Origin: Terrisporobacter petrolearius
Lineage (GTDB): Bacteria; Bacillota; Clostridia; Peptostreptococcales; Peptostreptococcaceae
Length of the DNA: 43,668 nucleotides
Reading direction: 5' to 3'
NCBI RefSeq assembly: GCF_020748185.1
Contig: NZ_JAHZMO010000027.1
Coordinates: forward strand, 1-43,668
Shown here piece by piece: positions 7,051 to 14,115 of the stretch. Every line of letters begins with the position of its first letter. The stretch's first letter is position 1. A program made the translations under genes and the position numbers. Under the pieces are notes generated by a model. It made no database searches. It was not told the DNA's origin and saw only the letters and a list, made by a program, of their open reading frames with translations.

Positions 7051-7079
7051 GCCTACAATTCGCTTTAAATCGGTAAGAG
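7051..7079 (+). repeat. Dispersed element repeat, diverged copy D
   Basis: GCCTACAATTCGCTTTAAAT followed by CGGTAAGAG. It matches the copy at 722-752 and shares TCGCTT with copies B and C. It lies about 80 bases before the recombinase-like gene. Confidence 0.55.
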
Positions 7080-7161
7080 TACTAAATAAAAATGGAATTT
7101 TATTCAAACTTTTAATATAGTATAATAAAGTTATTAATTTAATTTAAGTGAGGTGAGATTT

Positions 7162-8199
7162 ATGAGAGAAAAACTATTAAATATTATTTATGAATTTGGT
7201 GAAAAACTTACACAAGAAGAATATAACCAATATATACCTAAATTGAGGGATTATTTAGTACCATATATCATTGAAAATAAAAATAATAGTATCGATATAG
7301 GAGATATATTTAGGGATGAATTTACTAAAAGTGATATTATAAATGCAACTATATACTATGTTACGAATAATGAAAATGTAAAAAGCTTATCATCTATAGA
7401 TGACTATTTAGTATCGATAAATAGATTATTTGATGAATTGTTATTTAATAAATATCCTAATTCGAATCTAATGAAATACAAGCCTTTTACATCGCTTAAT
7501 AGTGAAATTCAAAATATCTTAATAAACAAGGGAATAGAGTTAAAGAAGAAAGAAACACATCCAGCGATTAATCTAGAACAGTACAAGTTTATTATTAAAT
7601 ATTTAAAAGACATACAACATACTAAAAGAGATAAATCTGTAGATATTAAACAAAATCAAGTAAGTATAATTATAAAATTATTTCTACTATATGGATTTAG
7701 CCTAAATAAGTTAGCGAATATAAGGAGTTCAGATTATTTATCTGAGAAAAGAATTTTAAGAATTGACTACAAAGGGGTTATGGAAAATAGTATTTATATA
7801 GAATTACCATATAGTTTGGCTCAAGAGATTGATGATTATTTAGAACGAAAAAAAGATTTTAAGAACTTGAATTGTGAGTTATTGTTTGTTACAGGTGATA
7901 ATAATAAAATAACAAGTAGCTTTATGAATGATATTTTAAAATCAATAAAAATGGATTATTTAGAAATTAATAAAGATAAATTATATAAAGATCCGTTTAC
8001 AGCTAGAGGGTTACAAAAATATGCAATAATTCAAATGATTAAACAGAGGATGAGCCAGTATGTAATAATGGAGTTTACTGGACAAAAGAATAAGATATAT
8101 GAGGATTGTCAAAATGAAGTTAATAGAACAGAGGATCTAAATAGAAATAGATATGTAAATCATATAATAAGAGGAATTAGTACATATGACGAAATATAA
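7162..8199 (+). CDS. Degenerate tyrosine recombinase-like protein
   Basis: A 345-residue protein with the layout of a phage integrase: an N-terminal SAM-like helical region (about 80-125) and a C-terminal catalytic-fold domain (about 165-335). The strand pair ILRIDYKG...IYIELP and the final FTARGLQKYAI...IMEFTGQKNKIYEDC align with the core motifs. By my alignment the first catalytic Arg is Ser (YGFSLNKL instead of xGxRxxEL), the HxLRH motif reads RGLQK, and the usual GH is GQ. Only the late Tyr (KIY) and a beta-hairpin Lys remain. It may be inactive as a recombinase or belong to a diverged class. I chose ATG 7162, 6 bases after AGGTG, over GTG 7153. It lies next to the chromosomal junction, where an integrase is expected. 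Confidence 0.6.
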   Translation: MREKLLNIIYEFGEKLTQEEYNQYIPKLRDYLVPYIIENKNNSIDIGDIFRDEFTKSDIINATIYYVTNNENVKSLSSIDDYLVSINRLFDELLFNKYPNSNLMKYKPFTSLNSEIQNILINKGIELKKKETHPAINLEQYKFIIKYLKDIQHTKRDKSVDIKQNQVSIIIKLFLLYGFSLNKLANIRSSDYLSEKRILRIDYKGVMENSIYIELPYSLAQEIDDYLERKKDFKNLNCELLFVTGDNNKITSSFMNDILKSIKMDYLEINKDKLYKDPFTARGLQKYAIIQMIKQRMSQYVIMEFTGQKNKIYEDCQNEVNRTEDLNRNRYVNHIIRGISTYDEI

Positions 8200-8412
8200 T
8201 AAGTGTTTTACTTCTATATTTCAATAAAAAAATATAATAGTCTAATTTTAGCTTCTTTTTATAACTTTTTACGATAATTATTGGGAGTAAAGTCTACAGG
8301 TACACTTTTAAAGTCTACAAAAACATTATTATAATGACTTGACTATGGAATATATTTAGTATAATCTTTAGGTAAATGATTAAGGTTTTTACATTAATAA
8401 TAAGAAAATTAA

Positions 8413-8619
8413 GTGTCGATAAAGAATTACGGAATACAAAGTTATTTTTTAGTAGAAAAAGGATATGAATTTGTATCTGCTGATGTAAAATTAGTGCCTC
8501 AAACTACAACTGTACTATCAGAAGAAGGTCAAGTTAAATCTATGGAAAAATTAATAGACTTACTTGAAGATGACGATGATGTACAAAATGTATTCCATAA
8601 CTGGGAAATAACAGAGTAG
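8413..8619 (+). pseudogene. yebC: yebC 3' fragment, interrupted by the element
   Basis: From about codon 12 on, this frame reads LVEKGYEFVSADVKLVPQTT...MEKLIDLLEDDDDVQNVFHNWE, the C-terminal end of the YebC/TACO1 family, which binds ribosomes or DNA and affects translation or transcription. Full proteins are about 240 residues; only the last 56 or so are here. The preceding codons do not match and there is no ribosome-binding site, so the join between element and chromosome lies near 8435-8450. yebC commonly neighbours ruvC, and ruvCAB follow here. The missing 5' part should flank the element on its other side. Excision would restore yebC if the element is precise. Confidence 0.8.
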
Positions 8620-8762
8620 TTTTTGGAATTAAGTAATACCAACAACTACGTAGATTTCAAATTGGGAAATGATTTTAAAAATCGTGATTGTTATGACAAA
8701 CATCGAATATTTCGTATAAAAATATAATGAAATACGTTTAGAGTGTTAAGTAAAATAAAAAC

Positions 8763-8817
8763 ACCTCTAATTATGATGTATAGAGAAATCTATATTGATT
8801 AATTGGAGGTATTTTTA
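8763..8817 (+). terminator. Terminator of the yebC fragment
   Basis: ACCTCTAATTA pairs with TAATTGGAGGT (one G-T pair), with an internal TATAGA/TCTATA stem, followed by ATTTTTATTTTT. Confidence 0.65.
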
Positions 8818-8912
8818 TTTTTATAATTGAAATTTGTAAAGATAACTGATATTTTAATAAAGATAAGTTATTTATACAAAAATATCCAATACAATATTTA
8901 AGGGGGGAGCAT

Positions 8913-9308
8913 ATGGAGATTAAAGATGTGGAGTTAGCCACAGGCTTATCAGAGGATACTATTCATTTTTATGAAAGTGAAGGATTGATTATTGTAAAAA
9001 GAAATTGTAATTCAGATAGGCAATATGATGAAGAAAATATTGAACAGTTAAAATATATAAAACTATTATTAAAATTAGATATTCCAATTTATAAAATAAA
9101 GGAACTTAAGAATGAAAAAGTATCTCTAAAATGTATATTAGAAGAAAAAATAAAAGAGTTGGAAAATGATAAAGTTAATATAGAAGGTAAGGAAGATGTT
9201 ATTAAGAATCTATTAAAAGATATAAGTAGAAAGAAAGACATAAATATAAATGAATATATAGAAGATGTAGAATGTATAGAGGATATGCAGAACTTATATG
9301 GGACTTAG
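8913..9308 (+). CDS. MerR-family transcriptional regulator
   Basis: A 131-residue protein. Residues 1-70 are the MerR winged helix-turn-helix (ELATGLSEDTIHFYESEGLI, then RQYDEENIEQLKYIKLLLKLDIPIYKIKEL). A lysine-rich coiled coil of about 45 residues follows and would form the dimer. No Cys-based metal site is seen at the C-terminus. The start ATG has AAGGGGGGAG upstream. The 3' end overlaps a membrane-protein frame by 37 bases. Either the two are translationally coupled, the regulator controlling the membrane partner, or one fused gene has suffered a frameshift. Bacterial MerR proteins with membrane C-terminal domains make the second reading plausible. Confidence 0.8.
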   Translation: MEIKDVELATGLSEDTIHFYESEGLIIVKRNCNSDRQYDEENIEQLKYIKLLLKLDIPIYKIKELKNEKVSLKCILEEKIKELENDKVNIEGKEDVIKNLLKDISRKKDININEYIEDVECIEDMQNLYGT

Positions 9309-10180
9309 ATGCAATTGCACAACGTAGTTTAATTTTTCAAATATTAATTACAATAACTTTGATGGCACCAATACTGGGATTTTATATGGATATTGAGGAA
9401 AAAAACTATAGCTCAATTGGACTTAAAGGTAGTTTATCTATAGTAGTAACTGTAATACTTACGTTAATTTGGAAATCTTACTTACAGCAAAAAGATAAAA
9501 AAATAAGTGGAACACTTGGATATATATTAGGTATTATTTTAGCATTAGTTTTAACTCTATTAATATTTGCAGGTATTGATTGGTTGCAGTTTAAAATATT
9601 TGTTCCAAATGATTATTTAATGTATGTATTTAAACCACCATATAATTATGGAATATTATTATTTGAAATAGAAGTACTAATTATGATAATTGCTATTTTA
9701 TACAAAATAAGAAAAATAGATTCAGATGAAAAAGAATGGGCATGTAATCTAATAAACTTTATAAAAAGAAATATTATCAAGGTTGTAACATTAAATTTAG
9801 TTTTATTATATATGTGTATCACAGGTATAACTGTTATAACTAAAGATAAAATCATAGATTATAATTTTTATAATCCTATGGGCGTGAAGTATGCATATGA
9901 TGATATTACTAATATTAATACTGGCTTTTTAGGGAAAAGAAAATTGCTATTTGGTAATAAGGGTGACTTTTATTATAAAATAAGCTTAAAAAATAAAAAA
10001 ACAATAGATCTTACAGATGCCACAAGTGGTATTGATGATACATATTTAGAGTTAGAAATATTTGATAAGGTAGTCTTAGATAAAAGCAAAGCAACAAAAA
10101 TAGCATCTAAAAAAAATTATAAGTTATGTGATTTAGATAAAAGATATGTATATAGATTTTTAAGGATAATCGAAAATTGA
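9272..10180 (+). CDS. Multi-pass membrane protein, overlapping the MerR gene
   Basis: Up to 302 residues with about five membrane helices (near residues 20-42, 50-67, 80-105, 120-145 and 165-190). A soluble C-terminal domain of about 110 residues follows, rich in beta strands (YYKISLKNKKTIDL). I do not recognise the family. No ribosome-binding site precedes ATG 9272, and the frame is open only from 9254, inside the MerR gene and in its -1 frame. No slippery heptamer is visible in the 9254-9305 overlap. Residues 1-20 (YRGYAELIWDLDAIAQRS) read like a linker joining a cytoplasmic coiled coil to a membrane helix. That supports an ancestral MerR-membrane fusion now split by an indel, or coupled translation. 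Confidence 0.65.
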   Translation: MYRGYAELIWDLDAIAQRSLIFQILITITLMAPILGFYMDIEEKNYSSIGLKGSLSIVVTVILTLIWKSYLQQKDKKISGTLGYILGIILALVLTLLIFAGIDWLQFKIFVPNDYLMYVFKPPYNYGILLFEIEVLIMIIAILYKIRKIDSDEKEWACNLINFIKRNIIKVVTLNLVLLYMCITGITVITKDKIIDYNFYNPMGVKYAYDDITNINTGFLGKRKLLFGNKGDFYYKISLKNKKTIDLTDATSGIDDTYLELEIFDKVVLDKSKATKIASKKNYKLCDLDKRYVYRFLRIIEN

Positions 10181-10215
10181 AATAGATAGATTTTTATAGT
10201 ATTACTATTAGCTAA

Positions 10216-10257
10216 TATACCTTAGATTATAATTTTTGATCTAAGGTATATTTTTAT
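10216..10257 (+). terminator. Terminator after the membrane protein
   Basis: TATACCTTAGAT pairs perfectly with ATCTAAGGTATA (12 bp), followed by TTTTTA. Confidence 0.85.
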
Positions 10258-10329
10258 GTTTAAAATAAAAGAAATATTAATATATATTTAATAATAATAT
10301 TATAATTTAATTAGGAAGGGTGGGATTAT

Positions 10330-10518
10330 ATGAAAGAGGTTCTAAATAATCGATGTTGTGTTTGTGGTGGAAAAATAATGAGTGAAGAAGATCTAACTGT
10401 ATGTGAAAACTGTAATAATATTTATCACAAGATATGTTGGCAAGACGTAAAGGAAGAATGTATTTATTGTCATAATAAAATCAAAAAAGAGGAATTTGAT
10501 AATGATAAAAGTAAATAG
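10330..10518 (+). CDS. Stand-alone RING-like zinc finger protein
   Basis: A 62-residue protein with the metal-ligand pattern CCVCGG (C-x2-C), CENC (C-x2-C), HKICW (H-x2-C) and CIYC (C-x2-C). That gives eight ligands in the cross-brace order of a RING or prokaryotic RING finger. It has no other domain, no membrane segment and ends in a charged tail (KKEEFDNDKSK). ATG 10330 follows GGAAGGGTGGG. It sits alone between two terminators. Prokaryotic RING fingers are usually fused to other domains; free-standing ones have no established role known to me. A zinc-ribbon structural protein is the alternative. Confidence 0.7.
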   Translation: MKEVLNNRCCVCGGKIMSEEDLTVCENCNNIYHKICWQDVKEECIYCHNKIKKEEFDNDKSK

Positions 10519-10538
10519 TAATAAATTTATAATGTAAA

Positions 10539-10569
10539 AGTTAGATATGGAAAATATCTAGCTTTTTTT
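10539..10569 (+). terminator. Terminator after the RING-like gene
   Basis: AGTTAGATAT pairs with ATATCTAGCT, with one G-T pair, followed by a run of seven T. Confidence 0.8.
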
Positions 10570-10639
10570 GTGAATAAAAACAATAAAAAAATTACAAAAT
10601 ATTCCTAAAATTATAAAATATGATGATACAATAGTATAA

Positions 10640-10800
10640 AGAGGAAATGACATAAAAATTAAATTTTGAGTAGCAGATTTATCTGAAGTAGTAGTGAAGA
10701 TATGTCGTTGGCAATATAAAGTGTTTTGCTGACATGTGGCTCAGGAGAAGTGGATTTTTTATATCGATAAAGAGCTACATATACATAGGTTTAGAATAAA
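10640..10800 (+). other. Possible structured leader RNA
   Basis: This fills most of the 317-base gap before the gene at 10835. An extended -10 sequence (TG-A-TACAAT) lies at 10624-10632. Downstream are three candidate hairpins: CAGAT/ATCTG at about 10674-10685, ATGTC/GACAT enclosing 10702-10735, and ATGTGGCTC (10734-10742) with GAGCTACAT (10772-10780). The last two overlap at their border, so they could switch. I recognise no known riboswitch or T-box consensus. No terminator-like T run closes the region before the ribosome-binding site. Confidence 0.35.
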
Positions 10801-10834
10801 AACAAAATCATGGAAATAGAAAGGGGTAAAACGT

Positions 10835-11245
10835 ATGTTATACACACCAAAATATATTTATAATAATGATTTAGATAAGAAGATATGTAAATGTTCAGAA
10901 TGTAAAAAATATAGAATATTATATTGCCATTCCAGTATGGTTGAAAATAAAAAGGAGTCTACTAAAGAAATTAACAGTGACATTATAGCTGTTTGCTCTA
11001 AATGTGGAAGTACATATAGATTTAATTTAAAGCATTTATCAGATATAAATGGAGATAACTACGAAGTAGGAAAAGTAAATTTTATAGAAGAAAAATATCC
11101 TCAAGTAAAAGAAAATATAACAAAAAACTATAATTCTTATGACGTTGTATCAATCATAAAATCAGAAAATTTTTTGACAAAGCTAATTAAAGATGATAGA
11201 GAAGGAGATTTAAAAACATTAGAGTATGTATTTATGGAAAAGTAG
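10835..11245 (+). CDS. Zinc-ribbon-like protein, paralogue 1
   Basis: A 136-residue protein of unknown function. CKCSECKK near residue 18 and CSKCGSTY near residue 54 provide two cysteine pairs, enough for one zinc ribbon. The central part (DIIAVCSKCGSTYRFN) is strand-rich and the C-terminus helical. It aligns along its first 90 residues with the protein encoded at 11329-11799 (YxxxxDLxxKIC, then xIIAxCxxC and an acidic VxFxE/VELFD end), so the two arose by duplication. AAAGGGGT precedes the ATG. The long, possibly structured leader upstream suggests regulated expression. Confidence 0.65.
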   Translation: MLYTPKYIYNNDLDKKICKCSECKKYRILYCHSSMVENKKESTKEINSDIIAVCSKCGSTYRFNLKHLSDINGDNYEVGKVNFIEEKYPQVKENITKNYNSYDVVSIIKSENFLTKLIKDDREGDLKTLEYVFMEK

Positions 11246-11276
11246 TAACGCCTTGTATATGTAGATAAAGTTATTA

Positions 11277-11301
11277 ATAAAGGCGTAATGCCTTTATTTT
11301 T
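11277..11301 (+). terminator. Terminator between the two paralogues
   Basis: ATAAAGGC pairs perfectly with GCCTTTAT across 5 bases, followed by TTTTT. Confidence 0.75.
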
Positions 11302-11328
11302 CTGAAAAAAGTATAGGAGATAATTAAT

Positions 11329-11799
11329 ATGGTTACTGTTACAAAGTATTTAACAAAAGCAGATTTGAAAAGAAAGATATGTAGTTGTAATGAAGAAGAA
11401 AAGTTAAAAATTTTATTTAAAGAAGTTAATGAATCAGAGCTTAGAATTAAGCCAGAAAAAAGTATGGCAGGAGCATACATACTAAGAGAAGAAAAAATAA
11501 TAGCATCTTGTAACCACTGTAAAAAAGTATATTTTTTAATGACTACATTTGAAGGTGGTATAAATGAACAATATATAAGTATAGACTCTGTAGAATTATT
11601 TGATGGAAGTATGAGACAACTTAGACAGGTTATTAATAATATGTTTGATGAGCATGAAAGTGAGGTTGTTACCGTAGCAACGGATGATCATGCTATAAAA
11701 GTATTAGATAAATATGACGATGAAGAGAAAATAGTTACTAGATATGTGTATTTAAATAGAGAAGATAAAGATTTGTATAAAGATTTGCTAGAAGATTAA
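11329..11799 (+). CDS. Zinc-ribbon-like protein, paralogue 2
   Basis: A 156-residue protein related to the preceding gene product. It keeps the second pair (CNHC near residue 64), but the first site is reduced to CSC (ICSCNEEEK), so metal binding may be altered or lost. The C-terminal half (SMRQLRQVINNMFDEHESEVVTVATDDHAIKVLDKYDDEEKIVTRYVYL) is acidic and longer than in the paralogue. Ribosome-binding sequence AGGAGA lies 10 bases before ATG. It has its own strong terminator. Function unknown. Confidence 0.65.
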   Translation: MVTVTKYLTKADLKRKICSCNEEEKLKILFKEVNESELRIKPEKSMAGAYILREEKIIASCNHCKKVYFLMTTFEGGINEQYISIDSVELFDGSMRQLRQVINNMFDEHESEVVTVATDDHAIKVLDKYDDEEKIVTRYVYLNREDKDLYKDLLED

Positions 11800-11832
11800 A
11801 AAGATTGGAACGTAGGTTCCAATCTTTTTTTA
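11799..11832 (+). terminator. Strong terminator, possibly bidirectional
   Basis: AAAGATTGGAAC and GTTCCAATCTTT are perfectly complementary around GTAG, overlap the stop codon, and run into TTTTTTT. A-rich flanking sequence on the left could also let it serve the convergent DUF1540 gene. Confidence 0.88.
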
Positions 11833-11849
11833 TGTAAAGATTATTGTAA

Positions 11850-12173
11850 TTACTTACATCTAAAGCTTCCACAATATGTTTGTGATAAAGCATTTGCGCT
11901 ATCTGCATTAGATGTTATAGCAACATCTCTTAATGCGCAAATCACACCTGCATTATTTACACATGTTTTTACAGTACAATTTACAGAACTACATTGAGTA
12001 TTGTCTAGGGCGCTATTACTAAAATCACTATAACCAGATTCGTTTACAAAAGAACTACAGCAAGTGTTATTACTAGTTCTTGCTTTTTTGCCATTTACGG
12101 ATATTTTATTTGCGTAACAATTACCGTTGGTATTGTATGCGCAATTATTAACATTACAACCTACTAATGCCAT
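11850..12173 (-). CDS. Tandem DUF1540 protein
   Basis: A 107-residue protein made of two DUF1540 repeats, each with the C-x4-C-x6-C pattern followed by A-x2-I and a closing TxCxSF motif. Repeat 1 covers about residues 5-42 (CNVNNCAYNTNGNCYANKIS ... TCCSSF) and repeat 2 about 60-104 (CSSVNCTVKTC ... TYCGSF). DUF1540 proteins are small Cys-rich proteins of Clostridia and Bacilli, presumed to bind metal; their role is not established. AAGGAGG precedes the ATG on the minus strand. Repeat 2 has an extra Cys (CTVKTC), so ligand use may differ between the two halves. Confidence 0.85.
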   Translation of the reverse strand: MALVGCNVNNCAYNTNGNCYANKISVNGKKARTSNNTCCSSFVNESGYSDFSNSALDNTQCSSVNCTVKTCVNNAGVICALRDVAITSNADSANALSQTYCGSFRCK

Positions 12174-12281
12174 AATAAAAACCTCCTTTTTAATTAATCA
12201 ATAATTAGTATGGACTAAATTCACGAAAAATATGATGATAAAAAATTAAATTTGAATAATTTACATTGTATACTTTTTTAA

Positions 12282-12324
12282 TTTATAAAAATAAAAGCCA
12301 AGACTTATGTTAAGAGATGGCTTT
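12282..12324 (-). terminator. Terminator of the unknown minus-strand gene
   Basis: Read on the minus strand, AAAGCCA pairs with TGGCTTT and is followed by TATTTTTAT. It lies just past the stop of the 12336-12647 gene. Confidence 0.65.
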
Positions 12325-12335
12325 AAGAACAATAT

Positions 12336-12647
12336 TTAAGATGTTAATCTAGAATATAAATTTTTCCCCATTAATATTCGAGAAATTAAAGAAGCTGATA
12401 AAGGATAAGACTTTGCCGGTGGCCAAATATCAATTAATTTCTTTTCAAAATCGCCTAAAGAAACAAGCTCTTCATTTTCTATTTTTAATGAATATTCTAT
12501 AGTAAAATCTCTGATTTTTAAAAAGTCTTCCAATGTAAGCTCATAGAAAAGTTGTGTACTATGTTGGGGAGGTTTAAAAAAAATTATATTTTGTTTAAAC
12601 TCTATAAAGTCTAATCTATCAACTAAATTTTTAATATTTTCACTCAA
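12336..12647 (-). CDS. Unknown protein, 103 residues
   Basis: I do not recognise this protein. It is mostly alpha-helical with an aromatic patch (QNIIFFKPPQHSTQLFYELTLEDFLKIRDF) and no Cys, signal or membrane segment. The longest frame starts at ATG 12662, but that ATG lies within the Shine-Dalgarno sequence (GGAGGTG). I therefore take TTG 12647, 6 bases after it, as the start. It is divergent from the BofC-like gene and has its own terminator. Confidence 0.6.
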   Translation of the reverse strand: MSENIKNLVDRLDFIEFKQNIIFFKPPQHSTQLFYELTLEDFLKIRDFTIEYSLKIENEELVSLGDFEKKLIDIWPPAKSYPLSASLISRILMGKNLYSRLTS

Positions 12648-12803
12648 TAAAATCACCTCCATGTATTTAAAATAAAATATTACTTTATAATATGTATAAA
12701 ACTAGGCAAATGAGACAAAAATACCTTAATAAAAGTTACTATTTTTTTCTAAAATATGAAGGAAATATATCATAGAAAATAACGTAAGTAAGGAGGTTAT
12801 TTT

Positions 12804-13385
12804 ATGTTCGAAAAGAAAAAAGAATTTTCTTGGAAAGTGCCAACATTAGTATTATTAGGAGTAATTGTTTTATCATGTGGAATAGGTATAGGTGTACAAA
12901 TTAAGGATACTCATCAAACTAGACAAGTTCTTCAGTCAAAAACAGAATCTAAAGAGGTTTTTAATCTTAATTCAGATTGTGAAATTTGGGTACAAGGTCA
13001 AATAACAAGTAGTGGAACTTATGAGAGTCCAAAAATGATTGGAACTATACCTAAGGACTTATTAAATAAAAGTAAAGATGAAATAGTGTCTTATTTTAAA
13101 GACAAATATCCAAATAAAGAAATAGCAAGTATGAATCAGTACGAAATTATTTTATCTAACTCACAGGCAAAAGAGCCTTCAAAAGCAAATAAATATTCTA
13201 TTGAAGAAAAAGATGGATTTGTACATGTATATAAATATGATAAAGATGGAACAAAAACTGATTTAGAAAAAACAAACATTTCAGTAGACTCTCTTCCAAA
13301 ATCTGTACAAAATGAATTGTCATCAGGAATATTAGTAAATAGTGAAGACGAGGCATATACAAGATTGGAAAATTTTGAAAGCTAA
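12804..13385 (+). CDS. BofC-like protein
   Basis: A 193-residue protein. It has an N-terminal membrane anchor (VPTLVLLGVIVLSCGIGIGV, residues 12-32), then an extracytoplasmic part. Its last 60 residues (GFVHVYKYDKDGTKTDL...DSLPKSVQNELSSGILVNSEDEAYTRLENFES) match the BofC C-terminal domain pattern. In Bacillus subtilis BofC modulates forespore signalling to pro-sigma-K processing and its gene precedes ruvA, the same position as here, which supports the call. The middle region is less conserved, so the name is by domain, not by proven function. Clostridial sigma-K control differs from Bacillus, so the role here may differ too. Confidence 0.7.
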   Translation: MFEKKKEFSWKVPTLVLLGVIVLSCGIGIGVQIKDTHQTRQVLQSKTESKEVFNLNSDCEIWVQGQITSSGTYESPKMIGTIPKDLLNKSKDEIVSYFKDKYPNKEIASMNQYEIILSNSQAKEPSKANKYSIEEKDGFVHVYKYDKDGTKTDLEKTNISVDSLPKSVQNELSSGILVNSEDEAYTRLENFES

Positions 13386-13412
13386 TACTTAATGCATTTT
13401 CATAATAATATC

Positions 13413-13456
13413 AAATACCCTTATATAAAATTTTATATAAGGGTATTTTGTTTTTT
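13413..13456 (+). terminator. Perfect 36-bp palindromic terminator
   Basis: AAATACCCTTATATAAAA is followed directly by its exact complement and then TGTTTTTT. It separates the BofC-like gene from ruvC. Confidence 0.9.
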
Positions 13457-13601
13457 GAAACTTTTATAAGGTATTTTAGTATAGGTTGAAGGAGAATGTG
13501 GATTTTTATAATGTATCACACTACTCTAATTTTGCAATCCTATGGTATAATATTAAAGAACATAAGTTTTGTATAAAGCTTAATAGGAGGTCTTTAGTTT
13601 C

Positions 13602-14105
13602 ATGATAATATTAGGAATAGATCCAGGAATAGCCATAGTAGGTTATGGAATAATCGAATATAAAAATAATAAATTTAGAGTTATTGATTATGGTGCGATA
13701 ACAACTCCATCAACTATGGACACAACAAAAAGGTTAGAGAAAATTTATAAAGGTATAGACCTTCTTATAAAAAACTATAATATAGATGAAGTTGGAGTAG
13801 AGGAATTATTCTTCAACAAAAACGTAAAAACAGCAATTACGGTAGCACAAGCCAGAGGAGTAATCTTGTTAGGGTGCTCTCATAATGACAAACCAATTTA
13901 TGAATACACACCTTTGCAAGTTAAGCAAGGTGTGGTTGGATATGGAAGAGCAGGAAAATCGCAGGTTCAACAAATGGTTACATCAGTGCTAAATTTAAAA
14001 GAAATACCAAAACCTGATGATGTTGCAGATGCTTTAGCTGTAGCAATATGTCATGCTCATGCAAATAAGCTTGAAAAGACATTAAAAAACATAGGTATGA
14101 AATAA
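13602..14105 (+). CDS. ruvC: Holliday junction resolvase RuvC
   Basis: Cleaves the four-way junction during recombination, together with RuvAB. The 167-residue length is typical. Catalytic acidic residues are visible: Asp in LGIDPG (residue 7), Glu in VEELFF (near 67-68), and Asp residues in KPDDVADALAVAICH (near 140). AGGAGG lies 11 bases before ATG. It starts an operon with ruvA 10 bases downstream and ruvB next. In E. coli yebC precedes ruvC; here the yebC remnant lies 5 kb upstream, separated by accessory genes. Confidence 0.97.
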   Translation: MIILGIDPGIAIVGYGIIEYKNNKFRVIDYGAITTPSTMDTTKRLEKIYKGIDLLIKNYNIDEVGVEELFFNKNVKTAITVAQARGVILLGCSHNDKPIYEYTPLQVKQGVVGYGRAGKSQVQQMVTSVLNLKEIPKPDDVADALAVAICHAHANKLEKTLKNIGMK

Positions 14106-14115
14106 GGAGAAAATC

